Of a stretch of 64,000 nt of DNA, positions 26,066 to 36,773 are shown piece after piece. The stretch lies in assembly GCF_033304615.1 (NCBI RefSeq), contig NZ_CP129118.1, positions 802,001-866,000 of the forward strand, read 5' to 3'. Made by a program: the position numbers and the translations under genes. This DNA is from Sporosarcina oncorhynchi. Its GTDB lineage: Bacteria > Bacillota > Bacilli > Bacillales_A > Planococcaceae. Every line of letters begins with the position of its first letter. Within the stretch, counting starts at the first letter, position 1. The notes under the pieces are model-generated. The model was given only the letters and a program-made list of their open reading frames with translations, was not told where the DNA came from and ran no database searches.

Positions 26066-27460
26066 TTGTTCAGAAATGCAATGAAGCCATTCCTATTGGC
26101 AGTCGCACTTTTAGTCTTGCTTATACCGAATACTGTCTTTGCAGCAGTTGAACCGCTCGATGAAATACGGGAACTTGTACGAAAGCATTATGTCGATGAA
26201 GTATCGGAAGCTGTTCTGAGAAAAGGGACAGCAGAAGAAATTATGAAAGGTCTTGATAAGTACTCTGTCTATATGTCCAAAGACGAGTATGGAGCATTCG
26301 TGGATAGTATCGATCAACGGTTAGTCGGGATCGGAGTCGTCCTGGAAGAAGATAAGAATGGCGTAAAAGTGTTAGCTGTAATTGAAGACAGCCCCGCGTC
26401 ACTTGCTGGACTTCTTGCGGGTGACATTCTGACACACGCTAATGGAAGTTCATTGAAAGGAAAATCTGTTCAAGCGGCAATCCCTTTCATAAGTGGGAAA
26501 GAGAATACCGAAGTCGTGTTGGCAATTGAACGAACAACAAGAGGGAGTCTCATCAAATTTAAGAAGACGATTAAGCGTGCAGAGATCCATTTACCGACCG
26601 TGGAAAGTGAAATGCTTGGCGGGAATATTGGGCATATCCGGTTGAATAGCTTTGCAGCTGATTCGGGCAAGGAGATTGCACGTGCAATCCGGAAGTTGGA
26701 AACAGCAGACAGTTTCATTTTCGATATCCGGAACAATGGAGGAGGCTATATTACTGCCGCTCAGGAAGTGACGGGCTTTTTCCCGGAAGTTGCAGAAGCA
26801 TTCCAGTTACGTGAGAAAAACAAAAAGCCTTCGATTTATCCTGCTGTTAATCAGGAGATGAAATTCGAAGGACCTGTTTCATTGCTTGTTAATGAATTCA
26901 GCGCAAGCGCTTCTGAAATGTTGGCCGTCAATTTGAAAGAAGCGGGAGCGGCTACGGTGTACGGTCAAAAAACTTACGGTAAAGGGACGATGCAGACGAT
27001 GTATGCATTTTCCGATGGAAGTGTGTTGAAGTTGACAACCGCTCGCTTTTATTCGCCGAAAGGCATCGCTGTAAATGGGATAGGTGTTTCTCCAGATGTG
27101 GTGACAAAAGTAGGTGAGGAACTGACAACTGCCCATTTTGACCATCTTTTATTGAAAGTGAAAGGGTATGCACACCTCTCAGGGTTAGAGAATGTGAAAC
27201 CGACAAAGACGTTCACTGTCGAGATGACGAAAGAAATGGATTGGTCTGCAATCGATCAATCTGCAATTGAGTTGGTGGAGCTTGGTGGTAGGGCGGTTCC
27301 CTTCAAACTAGCGGTGAAGAACGGTAAGAAAATTACAATCATTCCAGAGAAGCCTCTATTGTCAGGCGCTTCTTATATGCTCATTATCCATCCGGGATGG
27401 TTGGATATCAACGGTCTTCCAGTGAAGAGCGGCATCTATTTGAACGTAACAGTTGAATAA
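26066..27460 (+). CDS. S41-family C-terminal processing protease (CtpA-like)
   Basis: A 464-residue exported serine protease. The TTG start follows GAGG with seven to eight bases between. The signal peptide ends near residue 27. A helical region (PLDEIRELVRKHYVD) precedes a PDZ domain at about residues 75-165 (GIGVVLEED through VVLAIER), then the S41 core with GNIGHIRLNSF and DIRNNGGGY. The Ser nucleophile lies within SASAS (279-283) and the general-base Lys is Lys306 in YGKGT. The C-terminal 90 residues (VKPTKTFTVEMTKEMDW to the end) look like a Big/SbsA-type Ig domain. The gene converges on sda; a terminator lies between. Confidence 0.88.
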   Translation: MFRNAMKPFLLAVALLVLLIPNTVFAAVEPLDEIRELVRKHYVDEVSEAVLRKGTAEEIMKGLDKYSVYMSKDEYGAFVDSIDQRLVGIGVVLEEDKNGVKVLAVIEDSPASLAGLLAGDILTHANGSSLKGKSVQAAIPFISGKENTEVVLAIERTTRGSLIKFKKTIKRAEIHLPTVESEMLGGNIGHIRLNSFAADSGKEIARAIRKLETADSFIFDIRNNGGGYITAAQEVTGFFPEVAEAFQLREKNKKPSIYPAVNQEMKFEGPVSLLVNEFSASASEMLAVNLKEAGAATVYGQKTYGKGTMQTMYAFSDGSVLKLTTARFYSPKGIAVNGIGVSPDVVTKVGEELTTAHFDHLLLKVKGYAHLSGLENVKPTKTFTVEMTKEMDWSAIDQSAIELVELGGRAVPFKLAVKNGKKITIIPEKPLLSGASYMLIIHPGWLDINGLPVKSGIYLNVTVE

Positions 27461-27476
27461 AGACATTTCAATTGAG

Positions 27477-27513
27477 GAGCTTGTCCATCAAGATATGGAT
27501 GGGCTCTTTTTTT
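27477..27513 (+). terminator. Terminator of the S41 protease gene, overlapping the 3' end of sda
   Basis: GAGCTTGTCCAT pairs with ATGGATGGGCTC at 27495-27506 (three G-U pairs), followed by TTTTTTT. The last codons of the opposite-strand sda gene lie in the stem. Confidence 0.75.
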
Positions 27514-27655
27514 CGTCATGACGGATTTCACATTGCAATGGCAAAGACCGTAAAGAAATTTCTTTCTCCAATAATGTGATGAATTTTGGACAAAGCTTTA
27601 ATTCTATCGCTTTACTATAAGAATCGATTAGTAAATCGTCCGCTATTCTTGGCAT
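27488..27655 (-). CDS. sda: Sda-like checkpoint inhibitor of sporulation kinase, 55 residues
   Basis: Sda binds sporulation histidine kinases (KinA in Bacillus subtilis) and blocks autophosphorylation when replication is perturbed. The ATG is at 27653-27655, nine bases after a perfect AAGGAGG site. The product starts MPRIADDLLIDSYSKAIELK and continues FITLLEKEISLRSL. This lines up with the Bacillus subtilis Sda helical hairpin ([20 protein letters not shown], then FIELIENEIKRRSL) at most core positions. It carries a longer, charged C-terminal tail (about nine extra residues). A further in-frame start upstream gives 105 residues but has no ribosome site. DnaA boxes lie about 100-200 bases upstream, as known for Bacillus subtilis sda. 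Confidence 0.88.
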   Translation of the reverse strand: MPRIADDLLIDSYSKAIELKLCPKFITLLEKEISLRSLPLQCEIRHDEKKSPSIS

Positions 27656-27755
27656 CTTTTTTCGCCTCCTTGTCATACAGTCATAAGCAACTGCATATGA
27701 GTAAGTTTCGGTATATTTACAATAACAAATTTTTAAATAGAGAACAACCGTTCTT

Positions 27756-27853
27756 TTATCCACAGATGAACGTGGATAAGCTGTGGTTAACTTGTTCGTA
27801 AGCATGCTGGGGCATGTGGTGGCGTGTGGATAACGTGGACAAAGTTATCCACA
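27756..27853. promoter_or_regulatory. DnaA-box cluster upstream of sda
   Basis: Three exact TTATCCACA boxes are at 27756-27764 (plus), 27825-27833 (minus) and 27845-27853 (plus). Two near-matches are at 27771-27779 (one mismatch) and 27782-27790 (TTAACCACA, one mismatch). In Bacillus subtilis sda expression depends on DnaA binding to similar sites, and the arrangement here suggests the same control. There is no dnaA/dnaN nearby, so it is not the chromosome origin. Confidence 0.88.
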
Positions 27854-28040
27854 ACGCTGTGTAATGCGGAATTTGTCGAAAGTTTCTTAGAAAAAGTGTA
27901 GGTATTCATGAATAATTTCTTTCAATGAAGTTCTGACCATCAATATTCGACATGTTGTGACAATAAACAGCTCAATTAGGTCTTTGCGGGACGTTTATGT
28001 TGTGTTGTGCAATCGTTAAGTTTCTTTACGTTGCGTTTAC

Positions 28041-28450
28041 GTTTCGATGCGCGTCACTTACGTTGTGTTGCGGCAGCGTTATGTTTCGTTGCGGGGTGTT
28101 TACGTTGTGTTTCACGTTCTACGTTTCGATGCGCGTCACTTATTTTGTGTTGCGCGATCGTTACGTTTCGATGCGGGGCATTTACGTTGTGTTGCACGTT
28201 CTACGTTTCGATGCGCGCCACTTACGTTGTGTTACACCAGCGCTATGTTTCGATGCGGGACGTTTACGTTGTGTTGCACGTTCTACGTTTCGATGCGCGC
28301 CACTTACGTTGTGTTACGCCAGTGTTACGTTTCGATGCGGGGCATTTACGTTGTGTTTCACGTTCTACGTTTCGATGCGAGTCATTTACGTTGTGTTACA
28401 CCAGCGCTATGTTTCGATGCGGGACGTTTACGTTGTGTTACGCTACGACA
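28041..28450 (+). repeat. Tandem array 1, 21/21/21/19-bp steps, 82-bp superunit
   Basis: Between the DnaA boxes and the IseA-like gene, a GTT word within TACGTT-type cores recurs at 28041, 28062, 28083, 28104, 28123, 28144, 28165, 28186, 28205, 28226, 28247, 28268, 28287, 28308, 28329, 28350, 28369, 28390, 28411 and 28432. The steps are 21, 21, 21, 19 repeatedly (one 82-bp superunit). GTTTCGATGCG and GTTGTGTT alternate at these positions. Irregular copies precede it from about 27980. All three plus-strand frames stay open, but no ribosome site or conserved protein is seen. The 27656-28550 interval holds only this array and the DnaA boxes. Confidence 0.93.
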
Positions 28451-28550
28451 GCTCTTCCTTCATGAGCATTCAAAACTGCTCCTTTTCCGTGTATGTGATC
28501 ACTTTACAGTTCATACGTTAGTTTATGAGCAAGATGGAGGAGGTTCATCG

Positions 28551-29078
28551 ATGAGAACGAAACTTTTTAGTATAGGAGTGCTATTACTACTGTTCTTAGC
28601 TGCATGTGGCGGTCCGCCGGCTGGATATGTCGCGTTGTCGCCTAAAAGTGCTGTTGAGTTGGCTGCTGGCTGGGCAGGCGCCGATAGTGTGATTTTATCG
28701 GGAGGGTTGTATAAGGAAGGTGAGTATGTATCGTTTACGTACAAGGGAATGGAATACCGCTATATGGCAGGACATTTGGATTCAAAGAAGAAGTTAAAGG
28801 CTGAATTACACAAGTTCATTACAAAAAAGAAAGCGAAGCGGTACATGAAAGAATATGGAATCCTGAAACATAAAGGCAAGCTTGCACAGCCAGAAGTGGA
28901 AAAAACTTCTCAATCGCAGTGGGAAATGGCAACTGCGAAGGAAGTAAAATCGAAAAAGAATTACATGCTATTCGAAATAACAGTCCCGATTGGAGACACA
29001 CGCACAGCTGAAAAAATCATTGTTAAATATGTTTATCTGAAAAAGACAGGCTGGCGAATCGATAAGTTTAATGAATAA
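28551..29078 (+). CDS. IseA-like lipoprotein (putative cell-wall hydrolase inhibitor)
   Basis: A 175-residue lipoprotein. The ATG at 28551 follows GGAGGAGG; an open frame runs upstream through the tandem array but lacks a start signal. The lipobox is LAAC (Cys19). The body includes EYRYMAGHLDSKKKL, KHKGKLAQPE, WEMATAKEVK, FEITVPIGDT and GWRIDKFN, which fits the pattern I recall for Bacillus subtilis IseA/YoeB, a secreted inhibitor of DL-endopeptidases, although IseA itself is not usually a lipoprotein. If correct, this version is membrane tethered. The family call is moderate. Confidence 0.6.
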   Translation: MRTKLFSIGVLLLLFLAACGGPPAGYVALSPKSAVELAAGWAGADSVILSGGLYKEGEYVSFTYKGMEYRYMAGHLDSKKKLKAELHKFITKKKAKRYMKEYGILKHKGKLAQPEVEKTSQSQWEMATAKEVKSKKNYMLFEITVPIGDTRTAEKIIVKYVYLKKTGWRIDKFNE

Positions 29079-29221
29079 TGCAGAATAATTCATCCGTGTC
29101 ATTCGAAAATATAAAAAAAGTTTTTTTATTTCTATTTTTTGAAGAACGCAATATATCGCAGTTGTAAGCGGATACATTTTTATTACCAATTCTAAATTGG
29201 TTGATAATTTAAAATAGCCGG

Positions 29222-29250
29222 TTGACTCCTGTAATTATCCGATATATGAT
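29222..29250 (+). promoter_or_regulatory. Promoter of the ilvD transcript
   Basis: TTGACT at 29222-29227 and TATGAT at 29245-29250 are separated by 17 bases, a good vegetative promoter. Transcription should start near 29257, giving a 290-base leader before ilvD. Confidence 0.7.
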
Positions 29251-29270
29251 AGCAACAATCTATTTCGATA

Positions 29271-29286
29271 TGTGAGTTGATTCACA
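29271..29286. promoter_or_regulatory. CRP/FNR-type box downstream of the ilvD promoter
   Basis: TGTGA-N6-TCACA exactly, extended to ATATGTGA/TCACATAT at 29268-29289. This is the consensus of Fnr/Crp-family regulators. It lies about 20 bases downstream of the -10 box, a position where binding would block transcription. Confidence 0.6.
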
Positions 29287-29300
29287 TATTTCTAGCAGTT

Positions 29301-29533
29301 TAACTTGATTCAGCAGAAGTTTCCTGCTTCTATAAGTAGTGGGTTGAATGCCAGAAAAACAATTCAATTACAGGGAGTTCAAATTCTTTGCTGAGTCAAG
29401 TTAAGCCTCCAGCGGATGTTAGGGATTTTGAGGGCAGTTAATTGTGAATCGAACAATGAAAAGTTCGATTCACAATTCAAAATCCCAACGCAATTACGCT
29501 AAGGCGTAATTGATCTACTGGTAGATAAGTTGA
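29301..29533 (+). ncRNA. Structured multi-hairpin element in the ilvD leader (repeat family)
   Basis: Four successive hairpins: TAACTTGATTCAGCA (29301-29315) with TGCTGAGTCAAGTTA (ends 29405); a long stem from about 29425 with GTGAATCGAAC pairing GTTCGATTCAC and closing TTTTGA/TCAAAA; CAATTACGC with GCGTAATTG; and ATCTAC with GTAGAT. Related fragments occur at 37872-37912 and 42299-42320. It carries no T-box sequence. It may be a small mobile structured element or a leader RNA; the ribosome site AGGAGAG directly follows it. Confidence 0.5.
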
Positions 29534-29549
29534 TTAGGAGAGATTGCAG

Positions 29550-31217
29550 ATGAGAAGTGACATGATTAAAAAAGGTGTCGATCGCGCACCGCACAGAAGT
29601 TTGTTATATGCGACCGGTATTAAGACGAAGGATCTTGAAAAGCCTTTTATCGGTGTCTGCAATTCGTATATTGATATTATTCCAGGCCATAGACATTTGA
29701 ATGTATTTGCTGAAATTGTAAAAGAAGCGATATGGGAAGCGGGCGGTGTTCCTTTTGAATTCAACACGATTGGTGTGGATGATGGAATCGCGATGGGGCA
29801 TATTGGCATGCGCTACTCATTACCGAGCCGCGAACTGATAGCTGATTCTGCTGAAACAGTCATCAATGCGCACTGGTTTGACGGCGTGTTTTACATCCCG
29901 AACTGCGACAAAATCACACCGGGCATGCTCATGGCGGCGGTTAGGACGAATGTTCCTTCCGTATTCGTATCAGGTGGCCCGATGGAAGCAGGGGTTTCTT
30001 CATCAGGAAAGCAACTTTCACTTACTTCGGTTTTTGAAGGGGTCGGAGCTTTCAAGTCAGGTAAGATGACAGCTGAAGAATTGCTTGATATTGAGACCAA
30101 TGCATGTCCGACATGCGGATCCTGTTCAGGAATGTTCACAGCAAACTCCATGAACTGTCTAATGGAAATGCTTGGATTGGCATTACCCGGAAACGGAACG
30201 ATTGTCGCTACATCTGATGAGCGACACAAACTCATAAAAGATGCTGCGAAACATTTGATTCGTATGATTAAAGAAGATGTTAAACCGCGAGATATTGTCA
30301 CCAAAGAAGCGATTGATGATGCATTTGCGCTTGATATGGCAATGGGTGGTTCGACAAACACAGTTCTTCACACGCTAGCAATTGCGCATGAAGCTGAAAT
30401 TGAGTATAGCGTAGAAGATATTAACATAGTCGCTGAGCGTGTTCCTTATTTGGCGAAAATTATGCCGGCATCCGACATTTCAATGGATGATATTTTCAAA
30501 GCTGGCGGCGTCAGTGCTATTGTCAATGAATTAACGAAGATTCCTGGTGCGATTCATCCTGATCGGATTACGATAACAGGTAAAACCATTAGAGAAGACG
30601 TGAAGGATTATCACATTACGAACGATCAAGTTATCCGAACGAAAGATAATCCGTATAGTCCTGTCGGTGGCTTATCCGTATTATTCGGCAATATTGCTCC
30701 TGAAGGTGGCGTCATAAAAGTTGGAGCCGTCGATCCATCCATCAAACAATTTAAAGGCAAAGCAATCGTCTTTGAATCACAGGAAGCAGCACAGGAGAAT
30801 ATCGACAATGGGACTGTCCAAGAAGGTCATGTCGTTGTCATTCGTTATGAAGGTCCAAAAGGCGGACCAGGAATGCCGGAAATGCTTGCTCCTACATCAG
30901 CTATCCAAGGCAGAGGTTTAGGAACAAAGGTAGCTTTAATTACAGATGGTCGATTCTCAGGGGCATCCCGCGGAATATCGATTGGTCATATATCACCTGA
31001 AGCAGCTGAAGGCGGTCCAATTGCATTAGTGGAAGATGGCGATATGATCGACATCAACTTGACCAATCGGACAATCGAACTGCTTGTATCTGATGAAGAA
31101 CTGACAATACGTAGATCAAAATTAAAACCATTTGAACCGAAAATTAAAAAAGGTTATTTAGCTAGATACTCAAAACTCGTCACGTCGGCTAGCACAGGCG
31201 GCGTCATGAAAATATAA
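29550..31217 (+). CDS. ilvD: Dihydroxy-acid dehydratase
   Basis: IlvD dehydrates dihydroxy-isovalerate and dihydroxy-methylvalerate to the keto acids for valine and isoleucine. The ATG at 29550 lies seven bases after AGGAGAG, giving 555 residues; an upstream in-frame TTG is too close to that site. Iron-sulfur cysteines occur in [10 protein letters not shown] and [15 protein letters not shown], and the conserved [23 protein letters not shown] region is near the C-terminus. The length fits the family. A T-box attenuator follows, so ilvD is transcribed upstream of the attenuation point of the rest of the operon. No promoter was seen between ilvD and the T-box. Confidence 0.97.
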   Translation: MRSDMIKKGVDRAPHRSLLYATGIKTKDLEKPFIGVCNSYIDIIPGHRHLNVFAEIVKEAIWEAGGVPFEFNTIGVDDGIAMGHIGMRYSLPSRELIADSAETVINAHWFDGVFYIPNCDKITPGMLMAAVRTNVPSVFVSGGPMEAGVSSSGKQLSLTSVFEGVGAFKSGKMTAEELLDIETNACPTCGSCSGMFTANSMNCLMEMLGLALPGNGTIVATSDERHKLIKDAAKHLIRMIKEDVKPRDIVTKEAIDDAFALDMAMGGSTNTVLHTLAIAHEAEIEYSVEDINIVAERVPYLAKIMPASDISMDDIFKAGGVSAIVNELTKIPGAIHPDRITITGKTIREDVKDYHITNDQVIRTKDNPYSPVGGLSVLFGNIAPEGGVIKVGAVDPSIKQFKGKAIVFESQEAAQENIDNGTVQEGHVVVIRYEGPKGGPGMPEMLAPTSAIQGRGLGTKVALITDGRFSGASRGISIGHISPEAAEGGPIALVEDGDMIDINLTNRTIELLVSDEELTIRRSKLKPFEPKIKKGYLARYSKLVTSASTGGVMKI

Positions 31218-31541
31218 CAACTCGATGATGGGGCAAAAGGGAATAGATTCTTGCATTTACAGAGAGCCGGTCACGCTGGAAGCCGGCAGTGCAACTATTC
31301 GCGATATCACTCCGGAGTGGGTTGCTGAAAGGGAAACCGAGTAGGCAATCCCGGGCACTTATTTGTTGTCGCCCGTTAGAAAAGAATGGACGATCAGTTG
31401 ATTGCATATATGTGCAGTTAATCGGTTGTTCATTCACGAGGCGGCGTAAGCCGTAAACAAGGGTGGTACCATGAAAAGCTTTTTCATCCCTTACACGAAG
31501 ATCGGATTTCTTTGTGTGGGGAGAAAGAGCTTTTCTTTTTT
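31218..31541 (+). ncRNA. T-box leader with terminator, upstream of ilvB, Ile-type specifier
   Basis: A T-box riboswitch reading uncharged tRNA. The T-box AACAAGGGTGGTACCATG is at 31456-31473. Stem I includes GAATAG/CTATTC (31241-31246 with 31295-31300). The specifier loop reads GCGATATCAC; AUC at 31306-31308 is the best specifier candidate, giving isoleucine. A terminator follows: GAAAAGCT (31473-31480) with AGCTTTTC (31528-31535), then a run of six T. When tRNA-Ile is uncharged the antiterminator forms and ilvB onward is expressed. The specifier call should be checked by covariance search. Confidence 0.9.
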
Positions 31542-31581
31542 GTATAAACGGATAATCAAAATAGTCAGGAGGAGTCAGCAA

Positions 31582-33342
31582 ATGAGTGCGGAAGTCGAAA
31601 CAAAGCAGGCGGTTATGGAAAAGACGCAAGAGTCTACGGGGGAACAACAAAATATTCAACCTATGGATGGTTCTGCTGTCTTGATTCAAGGGTTGAAGGA
31701 TCAAGGAGTTGAAGTTGTATTCGGATACCCTGGAGGTGCAGTCTTACCAATTTATGATGCATTGTATAACAATCCAATTCCCCATGTGCTTGCACGTCAT
31801 GAACAGGGAGCCATTCATGCAGCGGAAGGGTATGCACGTGTTTCGGGTAAAACAGGTGTCGTTATTGCCACATCCGGTCCCGGTGCAACAAACCTTGTAA
31901 CCGGTATTACGGATGCAATGATGGATTCACTTCCGCTCGTCATCTTTACAGGCCAAGTGGCAACGACAGTTATCGGAACGGATGCTTTCCAGGAAGCGGA
32001 CATTGTCGGAATTACGACACCGATTACAAAGCATAACTATCAAGTCCAAGATGTTGCAGACCTTCCGCGCATCATTAAAGAAGCATTCCATATCGCTTCA
32101 ACCGGACGCCGTGGCCCTGTTCTTGTCGATGTTCCTAAAAATATCGCAACTGAAATCTTTGTTACAGAAGAAGAACGCATGGCGGAAGTAAATTTGCCTG
32201 GCTATCAGCCGACGACAACTCCTAACTATTTACAAATACAGAAAGCAGTAGAGGCGCTTTCCACTGCGAAAAAGCCTCTAATTCTAGCAGGTGCCGGCGT
32301 GTTGCATGGGCAGGCGATGGAAGAACTGAAAGAACTTGTTGAAACGAAAAAAATACCTGTGACGAATACGTTACTTGGGCTCGGCAGTATTGCTGGAAAC
32401 CATGAATTGTTTCTAGGTATGGCAGGAATGCACGGAACGTACACGGCGAATATGGCGATTAGCGAATGTGATGTGTTGTTGAATGTCGGGGCCCGTTTTG
32501 ATGACCGCTTAACAGGTAATTTGAATTCATTCGCAAAGAACGCGAAAGTGATCCATATTGACATCGACCCCGCTGAAATCGGTAAAAACGTTCCGACCGA
32601 AATCCCGATTGTTGCAGATGCGAAAAAAGCGCTTGCCGCATTGCTCCTACAGGATTTCGAAGCGCCCGATACAGCTGATTGGTGGAATCATCTCAATGAA
32701 ATGACTGAAGAAGCACCACTTTGGTACAACGAAGATGAACATGAAATCTTACCCCAACAGGCGATTCAAATGATTCATGAGATTACGGAAGGCAATGCAA
32801 TTGTTACGACAGATGTCGGACAGCATCAAATGTGGGCAGCTCAATACTATGCATTAAATAATCCGGATCATTGGGTGACTTCGGGTGGACTCGGCACGAT
32901 GGGCTTCGGATTCCCTGCTGCTATCGGTGCGCAAATTGCAAAACCGAATGAACGAGTAGTCGCCATCGTAGGAGACGGCGGATTCCAAATGACGGCACAG
33001 GAATTGTCGTTATTACAGGAAATGCGAATCCCAGTGAAAGTCGTTATTTTGAACAATGGCGCACTTGGTATGGTGCGGCAATGGCAAGAAACGTTTTACG
33101 ATGAAAGATACTCACAGTCTTTAATTCCCGTGCAACCGGACTTTGTCAAACTGGCGGATGCGTACGGCATTAAAGGGTACCGCATAACAAAAAAAGACGA
33201 TGCGGAAGAGATTTTTAGGGAAGCATTGCTCTCTGATGAACCTGTACTCATCGATTGCCGTGTCAAGATGAAGGAAAACGTCTATCCGATGATTGCTCCA
33301 GGAAAAGGACTTCATGAAATGATCGGGGTGAAAAGCAGATGA
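31582..33342 (+). CDS. ilvB: Acetolactate synthase large subunit
   Basis: IlvB condenses pyruvate with pyruvate or 2-ketobutyrate, using TPP, FAD and Mg2+. The ATG at 31582 follows AGGAGG-AGTCAGC, giving 586 residues; a frame open from 31471 lies within the T-box terminator and is not the start. A 30-residue polar N-terminal tail precedes the TPP pyrimidine domain ([17 protein letters not shown]). The TPP-binding motif [12 protein letters not shown] through NNG is near residues 470-500. It is coupled to ilvN by ATGA. Confidence 0.97.
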   Translation: MSAEVETKQAVMEKTQESTGEQQNIQPMDGSAVLIQGLKDQGVEVVFGYPGGAVLPIYDALYNNPIPHVLARHEQGAIHAAEGYARVSGKTGVVIATSGPGATNLVTGITDAMMDSLPLVIFTGQVATTVIGTDAFQEADIVGITTPITKHNYQVQDVADLPRIIKEAFHIASTGRRGPVLVDVPKNIATEIFVTEEERMAEVNLPGYQPTTTPNYLQIQKAVEALSTAKKPLILAGAGVLHGQAMEELKELVETKKIPVTNTLLGLGSIAGNHELFLGMAGMHGTYTANMAISECDVLLNVGARFDDRLTGNLNSFAKNAKVIHIDIDPAEIGKNVPTEIPIVADAKKALAALLLQDFEAPDTADWWNHLNEMTEEAPLWYNEDEHEILPQQAIQMIHEITEGNAIVTTDVGQHQMWAAQYYALNNPDHWVTSGGLGTMGFGFPAAIGAQIAKPNERVVAIVGDGGFQMTAQELSLLQEMRIPVKVVILNNGALGMVRQWQETFYDERYSQSLIPVQPDFVKLADAYGIKGYRITKKDDAEEIFREALLSDEPVLIDCRVKMKENVYPMIAPGKGLHEMIGVKSR

Positions 33343-33854
33343 GAAGAGTCATAACCGTAACAGTTATCAATCAAAGCGGTGTATTAAACCGGGTGACGGG
33401 TCTATTAATGAAACGTCAATTCAATATTGAAAGCATCACAGTTGGACATACGGAACAGCCGGGCAGATCCAAGATGACATTCATCGTGAATATCGACGAC
33501 GAACGTAAAACTGAGCAGTTGCTGAAACAGCTTCAAAAGCAGATTGATGTCATCAAAGTACACGACATCACTGATAAGGCAATCGTCATGCGGGAGCTGG
33601 CATTAGTGAAGGTCATGTCCCCACCACATGCACGCAGTGAAATTAACAGTGTCATCGAACCGTTCAGGGCAACCGTGATCGATTCAGGGAAAAATGTCGT
33701 CACATACCAAGTGGTTGGTTCATCTGAAAAGATTGAGGCATTCATCGATCTGGTGAAACCATATGGCATTAAAGAATTATCAAGGACTGGCGTAACAGCG
33801 TTCACCCGTGAAAACCAAAAAACACCGTCACAGCAACTGTCGATATTGAAGTAG
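33339..33854 (+). CDS. ilvN: Acetolactate synthase small (regulatory) subunit
   Basis: The ACT-domain regulatory subunit that confers valine inhibition on IlvB. It has 171 residues. The ACT domain is at the start ([30 protein letters not shown]), with a second ferredoxin-like C-terminal domain. The ATG overlaps the ilvB stop. The gap to ilvC is unusually long and is filled by tandem array 2. Confidence 0.95.
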   Translation: MRRVITVTVINQSGVLNRVTGLLMKRQFNIESITVGHTEQPGRSKMTFIVNIDDERKTEQLLKQLQKQIDVIKVHDITDKAIVMRELALVKVMSPPHARSEINSVIEPFRATVIDSGKNVVTYQVVGSSEKIEAFIDLVKPYGIKELSRTGVTAFTRENQKTPSQQLSILK

Positions 33855-33862
33855 GGAAGCAT

Positions 33863-34040
33863 TTACGGGCGCGGAAGTGACGAATACGAGCGCGGCGAAA
33901 GGATTTACGGGCGCACGAGTGGCATATACGGGCGCGGCGAAAGGATTTACGGGCGCGTCGACAGGTTTTACGAGCGCACGATAGGCAAATACGAGCGCGT
34001 CGACGGGATTTACGGGCGCACGATCCATAAATACGAGCGC
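33863..34040 (+). repeat. Tandem array 2, nine units of exactly 21 bp, within the ilv-leu operon
   Basis: Cores TTACGGGCGC or ATACGAGCGC start at 33863, 33884, 33905 and so on every 21 bases to 34031, nine in all. Between the cores is a variable 11-base spacer (for example GGCGAAAGGAT, ACGAGTGGCAT). It fills most of the 254-base ilvN-ilvC gap, so it is transcribed with the operon. Open frames across it on the minus strand follow from the 21-base period and are not genes. The ilvC ribosome site lies downstream, past a 40-base unique stretch. Confidence 0.95.
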
Positions 34041-34069
34041 AACACAAAATTTCACTAGAATAACAATGA

Positions 34070-36680
<2,611 letters not shown>

Positions 36681-36773
36681 TAAATAGAAACGTAATTTAC
36701 TCACATAAGACTGAATATTTCGTTCCATATAGTAATTTGAAGATTTTTGACAACAACAAGGAGGAGAAGTTCA

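Noticed and set aside
27756..27853. Chromosomal replication origin
   Set aside because: DnaA boxes are present, but there is no dnaA, dnaN, AT-rich unwinding element or skew switch that I could see. The sda gene explains the boxes.
28041..28450. CRISPR array
   Set aside because: The units have no constant repeat with unique spacers of fixed length. Spacer halves recur in several units (GCGCGCCAC, CACGTTC), units are only 19-21 bases, and no cas genes are in the window. The same applies to the other three arrays.
27997..28521. Cysteine/arginine-rich proteins encoded across array 1
   Set aside because: All three plus-strand frames stay open through the array because of its low stop content, none has a ribosome site, and products differ only by the repeat. 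One frame fuses to the IseA-like gene, whose true start at 28551 has GGAGGAGG.
29301..29549. T-box or other riboswitch in the ilvD leader
   Set aside because: No TGGNACC T-box and no recognisable ligand-binding consensus. The repeated copies elsewhere make a mobile or repeat element more likely.
31471..31581. N-terminal extension of IlvB
   Set aside because: The added codons lie in the T-box terminator hairpin. The ATG at 31582 has an AGGAGG site and gives a normal-length enzyme.
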